Positions 31,946 to 59,949 of a stretch of 64,000 nt of DNA are shown here, one piece after another. The stretch spans positions 3,467,987 through 3,531,986 of the forward strand of contig NC_092013.1 of NCBI RefSeq assembly GCF_042242105.1. Reading direction: 5' to 3'. The notes beneath the pieces are model-generated. The model was not told the DNA's origin, searched no databases, and saw nothing but the letters and a program-made list of their open reading frames with translations. The stretch's first letter is position 1; every line of letters starts with the position of its first letter. Source of the stretch: Pempheris klunzingeri. Its lineage: Eukaryota > Chordata > Actinopteri > Acropomatiformes > Pempheridae. The translations under genes were made by a program, and so were the position numbers.

Positions 31946-34380
31946 AGAGGCATACAGTACATACGCCTTACGAGCACCAACAACTATACATCCAAACGAA
32001 ACTCTGTAAATCTACTTGTAATGAGACATACATTTAGACAGCCACAGAAACAACTGCTTTCTCCAGTCAAGTTTTGAGCCTGATTGAAAAAAAAAAGAAG
32101 AATATATTTATTTATCTATACATTGTATCCAATTGTTATGTATTCATATATTCATAGAAATATTTGTGAATGAATTCCAAGATTTTTTCCAATGAATTTT
32201 ACATTTTAAGACTTAAATCACCTGTTTTGCACACGTCATGCCAACTGGTGAGTCTGTTCTTATTTTTATTTTTTTTAAAAGTACTGAAATGTGAACCTTG
32301 TGTCCTGCACTGCCTGTCTTGTTTCACTACTTGTGATAACTATATTTGCATGTCTGTCAAATGAAATTTATTGGAGCTTACAAACCCATGTGGGTTTGAC
32401 TTCATCCATGTTGAGCCAGTACACTCTTATTCCGATCTGCCCCAGTGACTGTGCTGCTGGCCCCCACAACTGTCAAAACTCTGCCATCTCTGCTTAAAAA
32501 CCAAACTCATAAATTGCTCTAAATAATGCTTAACTTTCATCCAACTTCAAGGGCGGCCACATGGAAAATGGACGCATCACGACTGTTACAGTGGTGCTAA
32601 TTGAACAACAACCTTTACTTCTTCTATTTTAGTCACAGCGTAGTCATACAGAATCACTTGTTCCAGTATGGCAATCAGATGGGCATATACAAGAACCATA
32701 AGAAACAAGCCAAATGGAAACATGGTGATCACTTGGCAAAAGTAGAGCCACCTCCATAGAAAACACAGGATGGGACTAATGGCCAACTTTTGCGAGTGTC
32801 GTTTGGTAAATGAGCTGCTGCGTTAGTGCAAAGCTTGATGTGATGTGGCAATGTCAGGAGGCCAGCGCTGGTTTGGATATTCTGGGGACGACGGTAAGCT
32901 CCAGAGCAGCAACATTTTGATTGGAGTGTTGCCTTAACAACAAGCCACATACACAGGGGTGACGTCACCAGGCAGAGTGAAAAGCTGTAATGGTAGAGGG
33001 AACATTTTCCACTTTATCCAGAAAGGAGGGGGGGAATATCAGTCCAATTAAGAAACGAGCGCTGGTGAAAAAAAGGAGTGATAAATTATTAGACACATGC
33101 CTTGCCAATGTTGACATGCTGTAGTAGGTCTGGAGCCTTTTATGATGGTGTGGAGACTCTGTCATTCACAACTTGACTTTTCTTTGAACTCAAGGCTGCA
33201 ATAAAGGAGAAATCGCACTGGTGGAAAATCTAAATGCCGTCTAACGCAATGCTGTGAGCAAACGTCTACACGCTCACTGCAGCTTGTGGTGATTTCTTTT
33301 AATTAAAAAGGGAGCTTTGAAATTACAGGTGAACTAGGAGACGGGAGTGCCCTTACAGTCCCTGCTTGCACGGTTACATTCGTGCCATATCCTCTTACAA
33401 CTGTAACGCCATGCCAGCCACAGCTGCCTCTCAATCCAGACAGACCCGGGAACCCCAGCCCGCTGCCACGAGGGTCCAACATCCAGCTCACTGTTTCATC
33501 TTGGAGATGTACAGAGAGAAAGAGGAGCACAGTGTAAACAAAGTACATAAACGCAACCAACCATTTGCCAGGGCTGAATTACAGGGGATGGAGTACTGAA
33601 GGCAGTAAATATAAGTTTTGTCAAAATTTGGGACACGCACTTTGCCGTGGCCAGAACCAAAGCCCCTTCTTGTTTTGGTTGCAAACTCACTATTTTGCGC
33701 TTGTGTGAACACCTTTTCCGATTTTTGTGTATTTGATGGAGGCAGCATATACATCAGGGTCTGTGCCGTTTGAGATTCAAGCACTTTCAAGGCACCTACA
33801 GAACTCCTTTGTACTCACGGCAATTAATGCATTTCTCAGTTTGTTTATTGTACCAGCTGCTCATGACTTAATTTATCTGCACTTTCCAAGGAGTAGATTC
33901 AGAATATATTCAAGCCTTTTCCAAACCTTGACAAAGATGACTTTCAAGACTAAACTTTCAAGAATGTGTATGATCTCCAATATATGGAAGAAGGAAATTG
34001 GAGACAGGGAGAAGATGGAGTCCATGTAGCAGTTGAGAAGTTCATCCAGGACTGACAGTGTCTCATTTCTCTTCCCCTCTTTACCAGCCTCTCTTTCTCT
34101 TTACGCTGAATAACAGACAGAGAGAGCATCTGGTAGCAGTTATCTCACAAACCAAACTTTTTTTCACCCTTGCTGTCTCTCCCCCAAAGCATTTTTTTTT
34201 TTTTTTTATAAAAGGGGGCCCTAAACAAAACACAAACAAGGTCTTGCTAACATTTTACAATGGTAACAAAACTAGGCCAGCAAGCTACCCTCCCACTGGC
34301 TTGTTCAGGTGAACCCGTTTTACGAGCATTCTTCAGCTGGGGGAGCGAAAGTTAAAGGGGGAGTTGAAGTTAAAGAGGAA

Positions 34381-34404
34381 GGGCAAGGAGGGGAGGGAGG
34401 GGGG
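34381..34404 (+). other. G-rich tract next to a promoter-like patch
   Basis: Four G runs of three or more within 24 bases, 45 bp before a CCAAT box (34449) and 94 bp before TATAAA (34498). Confidence 0.55.
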
Positions 34405-34448
34405 CAGAGCTCTTGGCACCCCCTTCCCTAATAAACTCTTGCCTTCGT

Positions 34449-34503
34449 CCAATCAGCGGGGACTACAGAGAGCGAACTGTTCCAAATCCTTGCTGGTTAT
34501 AAA
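34449..34503 (+). promoter_or_regulatory. CCAAT/TATA pair antisense to ncoa3 (candidate)
   Basis: CCAATCAGC at 34449-34457 and TATAAA at 34498-34503, both on the plus strand and 40 bp apart. No coding exon follows. It may be a non-coding antisense promoter or chance. Confidence 0.25.
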
Positions 34504-37500
34504 CTGGAATTGGGTGCAATGATTGCTTCAGGCTGCCCGTTTGGCTTGTAGAAGTGTGCATGGCTCACATATGGCTCAGCTAGCCTAACACTTGGGTATT
34601 ACCTCAGAGTTGAAGAAGAGGGGACCGAGGGGATGAATGAGATGTGACTTCAAATAAAGTCAAAGTGCAAACTGCACCGCTTGACTTGGGACTCGGCGGG
34701 ACGGCTTGGCTGTCTGGCTTCCTCTGAATAGTGAATAAAAAAATCTGGTTTCAGCAGCTCTCATCTCATGCTCTCACTCTCACTTGTTTGGGCAAAGTAG
34801 CTGTAAATATTTTAGCAGTGGAAACACGACTGTCTTGTTGAGCAGAGTTTTTCAAGCCTATATTTAGCTCTACTGAGGTAGGCAGAAAAAGCAAACCTAC
34901 CTGTTGAGTGCGACCATATAAGTGCAGCAGTGTGAGATGTGTGCACACGCGATCGCTGTTACTGTCAGTGTTACTCACTGCATGAGTGACCTTGAGATGT
35001 GGGGACTAATCAGGATGTTTTACACAGCCTGAGCTGACCACAGGAAACTTTTGTGTTCTGAAACCTTGGTTGTAAAACAGCCTCCAATAACAAGTCAGAG
35101 TCAAGTCTAAATCCTACAGAGTAAAGCTTCAGGGATTCCTGTACAACTGTTGAACGCTCCAGCTTGACTTGAGCACAGGCCAAGGTAAATCCCATTAACA
35201 TTAGAGAAAAAATTCAAGACTGGAAAATTTAAAGGTGTACCATCTCCCTGAGTGACAAGTACTAGTCAGTCAGAGGCAGCGTTTCTTGTGTTTTCCTTCA
35301 CTAACCCTACACTACCTGTGGCTCGGCCGAACAAAAAGAAAAGGTAGCCTGCAAAGACCAGGGGAGTCATATTTCAATTAGGGGAAACAATCAGGCTTTC
35401 CTTTCAGAGTCCTCTCAGAGCCACTGCTCACCCACACAGCTATTAATCTTAAATTGAACACACACACCATATGACCGATTGGCAGTTGTTTGAAACGAAA
35501 CTCATTCGGTGTCTCCTTCTGTCTCCCTTAAGACGCTCAGAGTGATGAAACACTAAAAGAATGCCATCTATTCAGACATCAACGATGCAAAAATGCAGCT
35601 TGACAAAGACAGATTGGAGGCAGTTATCAAAAAAGTGGCCCCGGCTCACAAAAGTGGGAAGCTCTCCACTTATTTTTCCTCCTTTTTCTCTGACACCAGC
35701 CAACATTTAGATGTCAATGCAAACACATAGCAGAAATATTTGCACAAAACTTAAAAAAGGAGATCATGTAGCAAAATGTAAGTAGTAGAAAGAAGTAGTG
35801 CAAAATCAGTTTCAGTTTTTGATAATTCAAAAATTTTCAACACAAGTCCAAATAAGATATAGATGTTTTTTTTAAGTGCAATTTGAACCTACACTCCTTT
35901 GGTGTGCATCTTCAATTACACATAGTGTTTACAACACAGCAGGCTGTAGAAAGACCTCAATACAGAAAACCACAATTAACACAATCTGAATACTACACAT
36001 CCTTGCAGGTGTTGCTGAAAGAAAACAAAACATCCAAATCTAGTGTATTTTTACACAAACTTAGAATGTGCCCCCCAAATTTATTAGTTTACCAAGTCTG
36101 TATCTCACAAAAGAATCTTTCATTTTTATTGTCTTGTTGACAGGATGCTAAAATATTAAACATCAAAACTAACCTCTGAGAGTACTAACTCAATATAAGC
36201 AAAGCCACTGAATTACACCCGTTTGATAATCAATCCAGCGATCTGATGTGACACAGAATCTGCCACCACACACAGATTTCTCCCAGGCCCATGAGAAAAA
36301 GTGATAAGTTAATGAATTATTGAGAGCACAGGGGCCAGCAGACAAAGAGCGAAAGCCATGCATCCCAGTCACTTCTTCACCCCATCTGCAGTCAAAGAAT
36401 CCCCCCAAAGATTGATTCATTGTTAACGCAGCCTGACACCCTGTGTGAGGGAGAAAGAAAGTGGTAGATAAAGGGACAGAGAATGGGGAACAGCGGGCTC
36501 CATTTGCCAAGAATATGAGCAGAAGCAGTTCATTGGACAGGTTCCCACAGTGGTCCCTCTACCACTTACAAAAATACCACATACGTGGGCTTGAGTAATG
36601 GCATTCCATCAGACTCAAAATAAAGACAAGTTAGCTCATCAGACGGCTGAAGACAACCAGCAGCACCATTCATCCCCAGCTACACGCCATTTTATTGAGA
36701 TATTGCAGCCTGTTAAATGAGTAGCCTGCATGAATTCGTATAAGCAGGAGCAATCTAGTGGCTAGACCGTGTAGCAGTATGACGAAAATACCTGCATGCT
36801 TTGAGAGACTCTCACGTGGAAGTAAGCAATGAGCTGTAAATACCTGCAAGTATTGGCAGGGATGGCCCCGGGCGAAGAGAGCGGCCGCACACCTACACCT
36901 CAACCGTTTTCAGTGGTATTACTAATTCACCTCTTTATTGTCTGCCTACAAATGAGCACGCACTCCAAGAATGTCCTCTCACCACCTCAAAAAACTGAGT
37001 GCTCAGCATACACCTTGTCGAGCACAGAGAAAGCAAACCTGGACTCTACCCGAACCCTGGGAGTGTTCATCCTCCCCTGCACTGAAACCCATCCATCAGC
37101 CTCTGCCAGTCTGTCCGTCTCGCTCTCACACATATGCACCTAAATATGATTTATCAGTGGCCAGAAAAACCAACATTTATCATAGCGTGATGGGCCATTA
37201 TAGCAACCATTACAACTGCGGATACGTAATCTCACTACAGCCATGCAAATAAATAACAGATGCTGTGGAGCAGCCAGGCTGAGCCAGTCAGTTCAAGTTT
37301 GGGTGTCAGCAGAGGGGGACAGGGATGTGTTGGAAAACACAAGGTGGTTAATCATGACCTGCAGCTGCAAATTTAACCTTATTCTCTTTAAAAAAAAACT
37401 AAAAAATTTTATGTGTTTTGCATGTCTCACCGTCCACTTATTTGGCTTGTTGCCATTTCTTAGATGGTGTTTGTCAAATTAAAAAGGCAAGAAAACTAAC

Positions 37501-37908
37501 CCATAAACAAAAATGCAGGTAGACTACACTGTGTTTAAGTGTGTTTGCCCTCCACTAAAGTCCTGACGGAAGCTAGACAACCTTTTTTTTTTTTTTTTGT
37601 GTGTGTATCATCATTTCAACACCCAAGACAACTAGTGCGGATGGGACCAACATGAGCCGAGAGCACAGACGATCCATGCAGCCCCGATTGTAAAAGCTGT
37701 AAAAGCAAGTCCGGGTCAAAAATTAAATAGCGCCCGGAGCTATTCAGCTGTGTTGTGGACAATGAACGCAGTTGAGTGGCGCTGGAAAGTTAAACATTTG
37801 GTTTTTTGAAGCACACTCATGAGCAGTGTTGGGTATTAACAGCTAGCCTACTGCTCCCCGGCGAACCCCACACAGCCTGGATCTCGTAAACTTTGTAGCT
37901 AGCGAATA

Positions 37909-37971
37909 ATGGAAACACCAACAAAACAACCGCCACCGACACGAATGGCACATCGCCGAGCCTGCGTTGAG
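37909..37971 (+). other. Candidate divergent first exon beside the ncoa3 promoter
   Basis: A plus-strand ATG opens 21 codons ending at GAG|GTAAAT, a good donor, about 0.3 kb from the ncoa3 first exon. The phase does not fit zmynd8 exon 2. No homology is recognised; a divergent non-coding transcript is as likely. Confidence 0.2.
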
Positions 37972-38213
37972 GTAAATTAAACATCTTATTTGTAGTTTTT
38001 CGAGGCCGATAATATCATAATAAACATTCCACAACAAATAAGACAGCGGTGAGGTGGTTCATTGTATCACGGTAGCTTAAAAAACCACAGCCTGCTCGGA
38101 AGCGGAGCAACACCAACTGCCACTGTGACAAATTTACGCCTTCAAACACACGGGAGCGACAGTTAAAAACTTAATTTTCCACCGAAACATTAACCAAATT
38201 GCAGAAAACTCAC

Positions 38214-38300
38214 CGGCTTCGACGCTTTCATTGAGTAGAGCAGTTTCTTTTACGCCTCTACAAACTCTCCGCCATCTTCGGCAGGACCGTGTTTGTTTAA
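38214..38300 (-). other. ncoa3: Candidate ncoa3 non-coding first exon
   Basis: On the minus strand the segment ends GAAGCCG|GTGAGT, a strong donor, and contains AAGATGGCGGAG, a YY1-type start-site motif. It is CpG-rich, and no other gene needs it. It would join the acceptor at 19363. Upper limit and start site are approximate. An ATG at 38231 opens an upstream ORF. Confidence 0.6.
38269..38278 (-). promoter_or_regulatory. ncoa3: YY1-type motif at the ncoa3 start
   Basis: CCGCCATCTT on the plus strand is the inverted YY1 core AAGATGGCGG. In vertebrate promoters this motif sits just downstream of TATA-less start sites, which supports placing the ncoa3 start near 38.3 kb. Confidence 0.65.
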
Positions 38301-40845
38301 ATGCGAAACACTCCCAGAGCGGAGGGAGCCAGCTTGTAGCAGAGCGAGGGGGCTTCTGGGTAATGGAGTCCGCTTGCCTACCCAGGCCGCATCGAACTGC
38401 TACGACGCGTTCAGCAAACGAACTACACGTACACCAATACCCATAGGTGATATGAGCAGCAGTCACTGATATTATTAGGGGAGAGATTTAAAAATTTATT
38501 TATAGGCCGGCAGAAAAGCAGCTTTATGCAAATGACTTTTTCATGCCCACAGAGGTATTATGTTATAATGTTACTCACCAAGCACTCAAGCACAAAAATA
38601 TTTGTTCATAAAGTGTAAAGAATTTAGATTTTTTTTTTTATTAAACACCACACAAGTGGGCATTTTGAAGTTATTTAAGAGAAGCATGTATGTTATATAA
38701 GGGTTGACTTTTTTGATGAAGCACAGAGTAAAAAGCTGGACTCTTTTCCAGTATTTTTCTCTGGCACTTTAAAAATGTCGAGGCAGTTTGACAGCATCAA
38801 TATGTGATATATAATGTGGCCAGAATTAAGCAAGAGTAAATGCAATTGCAAGTATTCATTAGCCGTCATGATTTATGGCCTCTACCCCTTTATCATGTTT
38901 TGCCTTTTATTGCTTTGCAATTGTGTCAGTCATAAAGTGGCTGCCAACATGTGCAGTCTGATTCCTCACAGATTTACTGTCAGATATATGAATCGGAGTG
39001 ACTGTGGAAGCAGTATGACCCCTCGTGTAGCCACAGAAGAAGAAGATGGAAGAAACAGCGCCCATGGTGATCTCTTTCAGGCACACTAGTGTTGAATGTT
39101 TGCGACTGAAGGCCAAGAATGGAGAGAGAGCTGCAGGATAGGAGGGCAAGAGAAAGTAAAAGACTCTCCTGGCTGAAAGTAATTCTCTCTGAGATGGGAA
39201 AAATTAAAGGGTGTGTATTTAGTATGGAAATATCCATAGAGTTTAGTTAGTTAAAGCGCAGCAGCAGTGAAGTTCATTATCACTGTCACAGAATTGTATG
39301 TTATGCTGCCAATTCACAAAATGCACTCATTGTTAGCTATAGGTGACAAGACAGTGAGTAATCCTTGAAGTGTTACACAACTGATAAACATAGATAGTAA
39401 ATCAATCATGCAATTATTCACAAAATTGATCCAAACATTATTACATATAGATCGATCCAGATCTGTGCAGATTGTTTGCAAATCTTAGAGGGTTTTAAAT
39501 GGTGCACAGTGCAATGAACTCACCAAAAGGAAAAATGCCTTGTGCATTTTTGTCTTGTGTGTTTTTGCTCTGTTTGTATGTCTGCCTGAGTGACAGAGCC
39601 TCAATTACATTCCACGGAGACCCAAAGAGGGGCCCAGTGGCCCTCTGTTTGTGCCCCTTCCCCCACAAAACATGGCAAACTGACCTCCCCCCACAGTGAG
39701 TGTGAGACACTTTATCCCAACCCCCCTCCCCACTCGGCCTCTCCACTTTGAAAGGACAGGAGATAACAGTCTGAAAGGACAGGAGATAGCCCCATAATCA
39801 TTAATGTATTCAGATTGGTTTACCTGCAAACAGCTAACAGCATGCCTTTCTTTGCTGCAAGCCCATCCCCCAACTTCTCAACACTATGCAGATGCAATAA
39901 AGCACAAAAAACATCTTGAATGTCCAGATATTTAATCACCGGCACTGCTTACACGCCTTGTTGCTGAGTATCTAAAGCGTTATAGAAGTTTTAAGTTCAT
40001 TAAACCATACTGATTGGCATATCAGTCGCTATAGAATAATTTGAATGTGTTTGTTTTTCTGATAAAGTGCAGCAAAGCAGAATAATGAATAGTAAAGCCC
40101 TTGGTGTTGGTGGCTTCTCTGTTGTATTGTCTACTTAGCTATAAGACTAATCAAATCAAGCCAATAAAAACAATGAAAAGACAGGAAGTTAGACCTAAAG
40201 GTATAAAACAAATGATTTTTTCCCTCTTCTGACCTGATTCTGATCCGTGCACATAATATATGATTTAGTAGTGGGAAAACTTTTGAAAATGTCTCTTAAT
40301 ATGATAAATTACTTCCATGAAATGATCCAGTCCATCTGATCTGTAGATGGGACACAATAAAACACAATAAAAATATTCGATTCGACGTCTGAAGATTATT
40401 ACATATCATATCAGAAACCACAACTCAGTAGAGCCCACGTCTGATTATTATTTATGCTGAAGTGTCAGTGGTCCCCTGTGATTGATGGCAAAAAAAATAT
40501 ATATATATTTTGCTTTACATTAACTTTCTGCAGCTTTTAATCCTTTGTGGGTTAAATGGCAGCTCAGTTAATTAATGATACTGGTGAGTGAGAATAACAA
40601 AGTAAGTGAGCAGGGGTATTTGCATCTACAGCAAGATTTAAAAAAAAAAAAAACATGAAAAGAAAAAGAAGTCTGCTGAAAACACAAATATATTCATTAT
40701 TATTTTTAAGGTATTGAATCGCAGGGTTGGTGTGAGCAGTAAAGTCTAGCTAGGGCGCCATCTTGGGGACTTTGGGGTTCGTTACCATCGTCTGCAGTCA
40801 GGACACCAAGAGCTACAGTGGAGACTATCAAAGGTGACAGAAAAT

Positions 40846-40867
40846 ATATATATATATATATATATAT
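40846..40867. repeat. (AT)n microsatellite
   Basis: Eleven AT units; a shorter AT run lies at about 40498-40509. Confidence 0.9.
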
Positions 40868-41406
40868 TGATATAAATATGTAAAACACACTTTATGTGAG
40901 TGATAATGTTTTATCGTTTAAACACCTGCTAAATGGCGTCTCTAGCTGAGTCTTCCCAGTTTACTGCGTCTTGGGTCAGTTGCAAGCTAAACTTAAGCTA
41001 ACTCATTAGCTAGCTAATTAAGCTAACTCGTTAGCTCATTAGCTTAGTTAGCTAACGTGGACTACAAGTTAATTATGCAGATGTTAGCGTCCGAAAAGCT
41101 TCACTACTGCAAAAAAAAAAGAAAAAAAATCTTAAATTGAAAACTAAGTTGAAAGTAGGAAGTAATAATCTCAGTTTATTTGTCTCTTATACCCTAATTT
41201 ATTACTAACAGACGATTTAGCATGTACTAGCATTAGCTAAATCAAGTTTAACTTATAAATATTTTAACATCCTGGGAGTTTTATCCTGCTGATACATCTC
41301 CCACTGATTATTTCCAGGCTATTTTACATAAATTCATAAATGTATTGATCTGCCAGAGGATGCGTATGCCCTAGCAATGCACCAAATGGTCTTAGCTGCC
41401 ATGTTT

Positions 41407-41408
<2 letters not shown>

Positions 41409-41446
<38 letters not shown>
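41409..41446. repeat. (TG)n microsatellite
   Basis: About 18 TG units in the ncoa3-zmynd8 intergenic region. Confidence 0.93.
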
Positions 41447-43770
41447 ATTTCTTCCTGCTCTGAAACTAAAAAGGACCTGGACTCTTTTGTTAAACCCCAA
41501 CAGTGGTGTTCAAACGCAAGGCCGCATCACCAAAGACAGGATCTGTCCCTGAAGACCCCCAAGTTCACAGTGCGTCAGCTGGTTTGTGTTTTCAAAATCT
41601 GAGTGTAGACTTTTATTATGTCCTGTTAACATTGTTCCTACATGGGGAATATATTTAAATACATTTGTAGGATTAGGGTTTGGCAGATATGATTATGGTG
41701 CACTTTGTAGCCTGCTGTACATGACAGGATACATACGCACACAGAGCAAGAGGAATGGAGGTTCAGGGTGGGGTCCTACACCTAATTTCTGCTCCTGGTT
41801 ATTCTAACCATGTCCAGGAGTCCACAGCCAAATGAGGACTTGTCTGTTTGCATAATATCTCGTGCTGAACAGACAGCTCAAACCCAGTGAGTGAATACAT
41901 AATGAATACATCAATGAAAGCCTCATTAACATATTCTCCACCCTACATTATATACTCTTATGCATCCCCTGCTTTACCGAGGCAATACATCTGTTTGAGT
42001 CTTTGGACAAAGGTGTAAATGGACACCTCGATTAGCTTCATATTTATTTGGAGGTGCTTGACATGAATATGTATGTCATGTATGCATGTGATAAATCTCT
42101 GTGCTGGTGTGAAGTTTTCCCACAAGAGGTCACTGCTGTCTTTCATCCAGACCACAGTAGCCTGAGCAGTGCAGGCACATGTTCCTGCACTAGCAGCCAG
42201 ATCATATATATATTTAAAAAAATAACAAATACCAGCATATAATCTTTTACTTTTTTCTTTTGCAGAGCAGCAATCATTTGTCTTTCTCCTAAAACAAACA
42301 AATCCACTATATTGAGGATTGGCTTAATACTTCCTGCTATGAAGCACGCCGTGAATTAACAACAGAATGATCCACGTCTGCCGAAAGTGACAAATTCCAT
42401 TTTAGTATTGACAGTGAGCACTGAGCTGCATAAACCCTCATTCTACAGGCTGGGGGAAAATAGTTCCTCAATAGATGTCAATTCTTTAAGGAATGTGAAA
42501 CAGATCAGTGGCTAATTTACTTCCTGGTAAAGTCATCTAAATGTCTTTGGTAAGCACCTCTCAGATTTACATTTAAACTATTTCAGTGTAATTTGCTGTG
42601 AGTTAAAGTTCAATGAATTATGATATTATGTTTTATTATATTAATTATAAAAAAATATGTCATATCTCATGAGTTACAGAATAGCTGTGGTGAATTAAGT
42701 TATGGTTATGAGTTATAAGAATAATCTTTTTATCTCTGGTTCACTCCCTCAGACATTCAGAATACATTTTTGGCATTTTGGCACGACACTAAATCCCTCC
42801 CTGCTTCTAGCTCTCTGATTCATGCCATGTGTGTGGGAGCTGCACATGCATTGCATATGTGCATAATATGAAAAGTATAATACAAAAGTATCCTTTATAA
42901 CACTATGAAATATGAAAAAAAATGAGACAGAGGTTTTTCTTCAGTAGTCAGTTTTTAACAAAATGGTTGAACTAAAAATAAAAATCAAATTAGGTGAGAA
43001 AATAACATTATAAAAGCTGTGCCAAGATATGCCAACGTGACACGTCCTCCTCAACTTGAGAAATTTTTGTGATTAATAACATGTTTCAGTGAAGTTAATA
43101 ATAGATCTCATGTGAGGAAAAATTATAAAAACTACAAGCCCCTAAAATGGAGAAACTGCCATAGCCTGATTGCGACAGAACTGTGCTTAAAAATGTTGCG
43201 AGGCTCCACAAATATTCTGTAAATCTAGTGAAAATCTAGTTAAAATCTAGTGAAAGCCACTGTTTCTTTAACTGCATAATCTGAACCACAGTGTTAACAT
43301 GTGATCGCAGCAGTTCAAAGGCTGGTGTCAGGCAAATCACACGTCACTGGCACATCACTGTAATTTAGTCTGCATTTTTAACATTGTCGCAACCTTTATA
43401 GGTCATATAAACAGAGCACATTGCATTTGGTGCCTGTGAACCTATTGCTTTTGATTATGTAGCGGTTTGAACCTTTTCCGTGATGGTTGGTTTATCTAGA
43501 GGGTGTGACCTAGTGAGACAAATTCCTCCTTAAGAACACAGCTACAGGCCTGTTCTTTACACACCTCTGCGGACAACCCTCCACAGCTACACCACAGGAT
43601 GACTTTATAGTAAGCTTATGAATCATCCACAGCTGCATGCAGTCTTTTTGGTGGCCGATACGTGTGCACTGGCTTGGTATTTTCATCCAGGCCTAGCTCC
43701 TCTTGCTCCGAGTACTGCGTTTCAGCTTGCCCGTGCTGAACAAAAGACAAGCAGCCAGGAAATGCACTAG

Positions 43771-43832
43771 CCAATCAGCAGCTGCCTTACATTTTGTCAG
43801 CATGCATGGCCAGTCTCAGCGGTTCTTATATC
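43771..43832 (+). promoter_or_regulatory. zmynd8: Candidate zmynd8 promoter (CCAAT and TATA-like)
   Basis: CCAAT at 43771-43775 and CTTATATC at 43825-43832 lie 120-180 bp before the zmynd8 ATG with usual spacing for a start near 43855. Inferred from motif order only; an upstream exon is possible. Confidence 0.4.
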
Positions 43833-43950
43833 AGAGCGGTGAGTCGGACAGCTTGGAGAGCCGTGGCTGTGCTCTGAGCAGGGTGAGGGCTGACAGGGCT
43901 GTCCTCCATGTTTTAATAAGCATTGACATATCACACAGAGTTTTTTAGCC

Positions 43951-58701
<14,751 letters not shown>

Positions 58702-59940
58702 CTGGGCTTACCATACTTGAAAATGTAAATGTATAGATGTTTTCTTTTTTCACAACATGGATATGTCTATGTAAAGTGTTTTGTTCAAACAGCTGTTATG
58801 GGAGCAATCTAAACTCTTTTATTTATATATTTTTGTTTGCCTTTCAGGGCTCACATGCTGCCCCCATTGCACATTGGTCTTTGAAGTCTTTTAAATGTGG
58901 AAATGAGACCAACAGCAGATAGTTAATAACCACTAGAGGGGGCAGTTTAAAAATGTACACTGCATATTCTGACATGCACTCCTTTGCGGTCTATAGAGAA
59001 CTGTCAGTATAAAGATCTTAAGAGCATGCCTGAGTGTCACAAAACATACACATAGTGTAAAGGTTAACAGTTAAACAGTCTAAGACTGCAAAAATGTAAC
59101 CCATGTTAATGGACCAGCCCAGCTCTAGATTAGGGGACTGTTGACAGAAATGTCTGTAAATTACTTATTTTGTATTCTATGGTAATTTATTTGTTATTCA
59201 AATGTTGCCTGCTGTATACTGCAAAGAAAATAACAAATACAAACATTTTAAACAAGCTGTTTCTACGGTTACACTGTGGTCTAATTAGTTATGAAGCAGT
59301 CTGCAATCAATTAGCGCATCTACGGCTGCAGGTTTAGTAGGTTTTAAATAGAAAACGGAATATCGGAAACTCTATTACAGTCTTGAGAAATTGTTGCAGT
59401 ACCATGTTTTGCTACAATTATTTAAGAGGAACTTATTTGTTTTTGTGTATATACCTTTTATAAGACTATATGTTATCAGCTCCACACACAGGTGAAGCAC
59501 ATGTTCATGTTTCAGGACTCTTAAAGTAAGGTCCTAAAAAGGAGGTTAATTCCGGCATTATGACTTAGGAGCCAAATTTCTGCATCCGATGTTAGAGTTG
59601 CAAATGAAACTCAAGAATCCTTCAGCTCACATAAGAATTATCTGACAGTTTGACCCACAGTGTAATAGGATATAGCCAACTGCAACAAGTATTCAGTACA
59701 TTGTCTGTTAAATGCAGGCAAAATTCCTATTAAATTCAAGGAAATAATAGTTCAGCTTATAAATCTCCATATGTGCTATTTGTAGGTTATTACCAGTTGT
59801 AAAAAAAAAAAAATGCAATAAGACTGTATTTATGATCTTTTAAGGGGTGCCCCCTGGCCTGAGAGCCAAACAAGCCCTCTGTGCTGCCCGCTCCTGCTCA
59901 GTGTCCCTCCTGGCCAGCTGGGGGCGCTGCAGACTCTGAG
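58702..59940 (+). other. zmynd8 3' UTR and spacer to dido1
   Basis: AU-rich 3' UTR-like sequence. No canonical AATAAA was found in the expected place, so the cleavage site is not assigned. A near-CTCF motif lies at 58931-58946 and a poly(A) run at 59801-59813. Only about 1.25 kb separates the zmynd8 stop from the dido1 first exon. Confidence 0.5.
59914..59930 (+). promoter_or_regulatory. CTCF-like motif at the dido1 promoter
   Basis: CCAGCTGGGGGCGCTGC differs from the CTCF core at one position. It lies immediately upstream of the predicted dido1 first exon, between the closely spaced zmynd8 and dido1. Confidence 0.45.
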
Positions 59941-59949
59941 CGCTGCTCC

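Larger units (their letters stand above)
19363..38213 (-). other. ncoa3: ncoa3 first intron (about 18.9 kb)
   Basis: Inferred from the acceptor at 19363 and the donor at 38213; a further 5' UTR exon inside cannot be excluded. No coding exon was recognised. It holds microsatellites, two MITE-like elements (25.9 and 31.4 kb), G-rich tracts (23.3 and 34.4 kb) and promoter-like patches near 29.2-29.4 and 34.4-34.5 kb. Other stretches look like plain AT-rich intron. Confidence 0.65.
38400..43700. other. Intergenic region between ncoa3 and zmynd8
   Basis: No exon is supported. Contents seen: a 22-bp tandem duplication (39748-39789), an AT repeat (40846-40867), a degenerate cluster of TTAGCTAA-type motifs (40987-41058), a TG repeat (41409-41446) and a short three-copy tandem of AATCTAGT units (43219-43255). 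The remainder is AT-rich with nothing I can name. Confidence 0.55.

Noticed and set aside
33303..33560. Minus-strand frame with a Gly/Arg-rich collagen-like look
   Set aside because: No Gly-X-Y periodicity on inspection and no exon context.
58737..58922. 61-codon frame after the zmynd8 stop, with an acceptor-like TTTCAG
   Set aside because: No donor in the last coding exon joins to it convincingly and no human isoform ending is recognised; left as 3' UTR.
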